NCBI GenBank assembly: GCA_029624675.1
Contig: JARSSP010000043.1
Span: 20,303 to 84,302 of the forward strand
Origin: Candidatus Contendibacter sp.
GTDB taxonomy: Bacteria; Pseudomonadota; Gammaproteobacteria; Competibacterales; Competibacteraceae
Length of the DNA: 64,000 nt
Reading direction: 5' to 3'
A program made the position numbers and the translations under genes. Below the pieces are notes generated by a model. The model was not told the origin of the DNA. It searched no databases and saw only the letters and a program-made list of their open reading frames with translations. Positions 63,757 to 64,000 of the stretch are shown in pieces (positions within the stretch are counted from its first letter, which is position 1; every line of letters starts with the position of its first letter).

Positions 63757-64000
63757 TTATTTGTTGCCCCAGCCACCCCGGTTCCACCACCCGCCACCGT
63801 GGTTATGCCAACCGCCGCCCCGGTTATACCAGCTACCCCCCCGGTTGCCCCAGCCGCCCCGGTTGTACCAACCGCCGCCGCCCCGGTTGCCCCAGCCGCC
63901 CCGGTTGTACCAACCGCCGCCGCCCCGGTTGCCCCAGCCGCCCCGGTTGTACCAACCGCCGCCGCCCCGGTTGCCCCAGCCGCCGCCCCGGTTGCCCCAG
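63757..64000 (-). CDS. Glycine-rich Trp-x-Asn repeat protein, C-terminal part (GrrA-like RiPP precursor?)
   Basis: Reading leftward from the window edge to a TAA at 63757-63759, the frame is open for 81 codons and encodes only repeats. The unit WGNRGGGGWYNRGG (42 bases) is repeated, then SWYNRGGGWHNHGGGWWNRG and a final GWGNK before the stop. Each unit presents aromatic-x-Asn (WGN, WYN, WHN, WWN) followed by a basic residue and glycines. This is the pattern of GrrA/OscA-type precursors, in which a radical SAM/SPASM enzyme crosslinks an aromatic ring to the Asn two residues on (three-residue cyclophanes). The N-terminal leader or signal and any modifying enzyme lie outside the window. An unmodified glycine-rich secreted protein is the alternative. 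Confidence 0.7.
   Translation of the reverse strand, partial: WGNRGGGWGNRGGGGWYNRGGWGNRGGGGWYNRGGWGNRGGGGWYNRGGWGNRGGSWYNRGGGWHNHGGGWWNRGGWGNK
63780..64000 (+). repeat. 42-base tandem repeats within the glycine-rich gene
   Basis: On the plus strand the unit CCGGTTGCCCCAGCCGCCCC plus GGTTGTACCAACCGCCGCCGCC recurs without spacers, with shorter variants at the left end (63780-63840). The repeats are coding (minus strand); the regular codon phase and retained open frame argue against a non-coding satellite. Confidence 0.85.

Noticed and set aside
63780..64000. Regular repeats at the right edge as a CRISPR array
   Set aside because: The units are continuous without unique spacers, keep one open frame on the minus strand and encode a Gly/Trp/Asn pattern, so they are coding repeats.

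Overview
The window reads as chromosome-like DNA of a GC-rich gammaproteobacterium. Housekeeping blocks are GC-rich with tight 1-8 base overlaps between genes, and they are interrupted by visibly AT-richer accessory stretches. Polyphosphate kinase 2, acetoacetyl-CoA synthetase, glycogen/glucan-type enzymes and the DoxX/NDH-2 fusion would fit a storage-polymer-accumulating organism such as the Competibacter group. This taxonomic guess is inference from gene content only.

Layout. 1-2.6 kb: a two-gene AAA ATPase/HNH nuclease pair of the Septu (PtuA/PtuB, retron-Ec78-effector) type. 2.6-6.4 kb: ppk2, a membrane protein, an orphan HlyD adaptor, cytochrome b561 and a hotdog thioesterase. 6.5-11.2 kb: an AT-richer island with a broken IS256-type transposase, a DUF2235 lipase-like protein, a small protein, a lipoprotein and a two-domain peptidoglycan hydrolase, preceded by a possible sigma-54 promoter with paired palindromes. 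11.2-16.9 kb: a split membrane/spermidine-synthase-like pair, small conserved proteins, glycerate kinase and a serine hydrolase. 16.9-23.9 kb: a MacAB/TolC-type efflux operon divergent from a CpxRA-type two-component system, with CpxR-like boxes between them. 23.9-27.6 kb: a Tat-exported Fe-superoxide dismutase, tandem paralogous lipoproteins, a TPR-like/HEPN pair and a CusF-like copper protein. 27.6-34.7 kb: a very large cyclic-di-GMP enzyme and a surface protein with SdrD_B repeats and an IPTL-CTERM-like tail. 34.8-39.7 kb: part of a leucine/isovalerate catabolic operon. 39.7-42.8 kb: an accessory zone with terminal-inverted-repeat elements, a BrnT-type toxin-antitoxin pair and an integrase-less integron cassette cluster. 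42.8-49.4 kb: a GH63-like glucosidase, a DoxX/NDH-2 fusion, an aquaporin and a dual-specificity phosphatase resembling plant glucan phosphatases. 49.4-53.6 kb: ParAB of plasmid type, a YcgJ-like protein and a GH57 enzyme. 53.6-58.9 kb: leuC-leuD-cimA-(secreted protein)-leuB. 59.1-61.4 kb: a second two-component system. 61.5-64 kb: a promoter/leader ORF/terminator unit, a tRNA with CAU anticodon, a slipin, and at the right edge the C-terminus of a glycine-rich protein made of Trp-x-Asn repeats.

The most interesting items are: (i) the Trp-x-Asn repeat protein cut by the window edge, which looks like a radical-SAM-modified cyclophane RiPP precursor (GrrA/OscA type); (ii) a SEX4/LSF2-like glucan phosphatase near two alpha-glucan-type glycosidases; (iii) the DUF2235/lipoprotein/murein hydrolase island; (iv) the cassette cluster with two well-formed attC sites; (v) the HEPN/TPR-like pair. 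Several families of dispersed repeats mark the borders of accessory zones, and two copies of one repeat have become part of protein termini.
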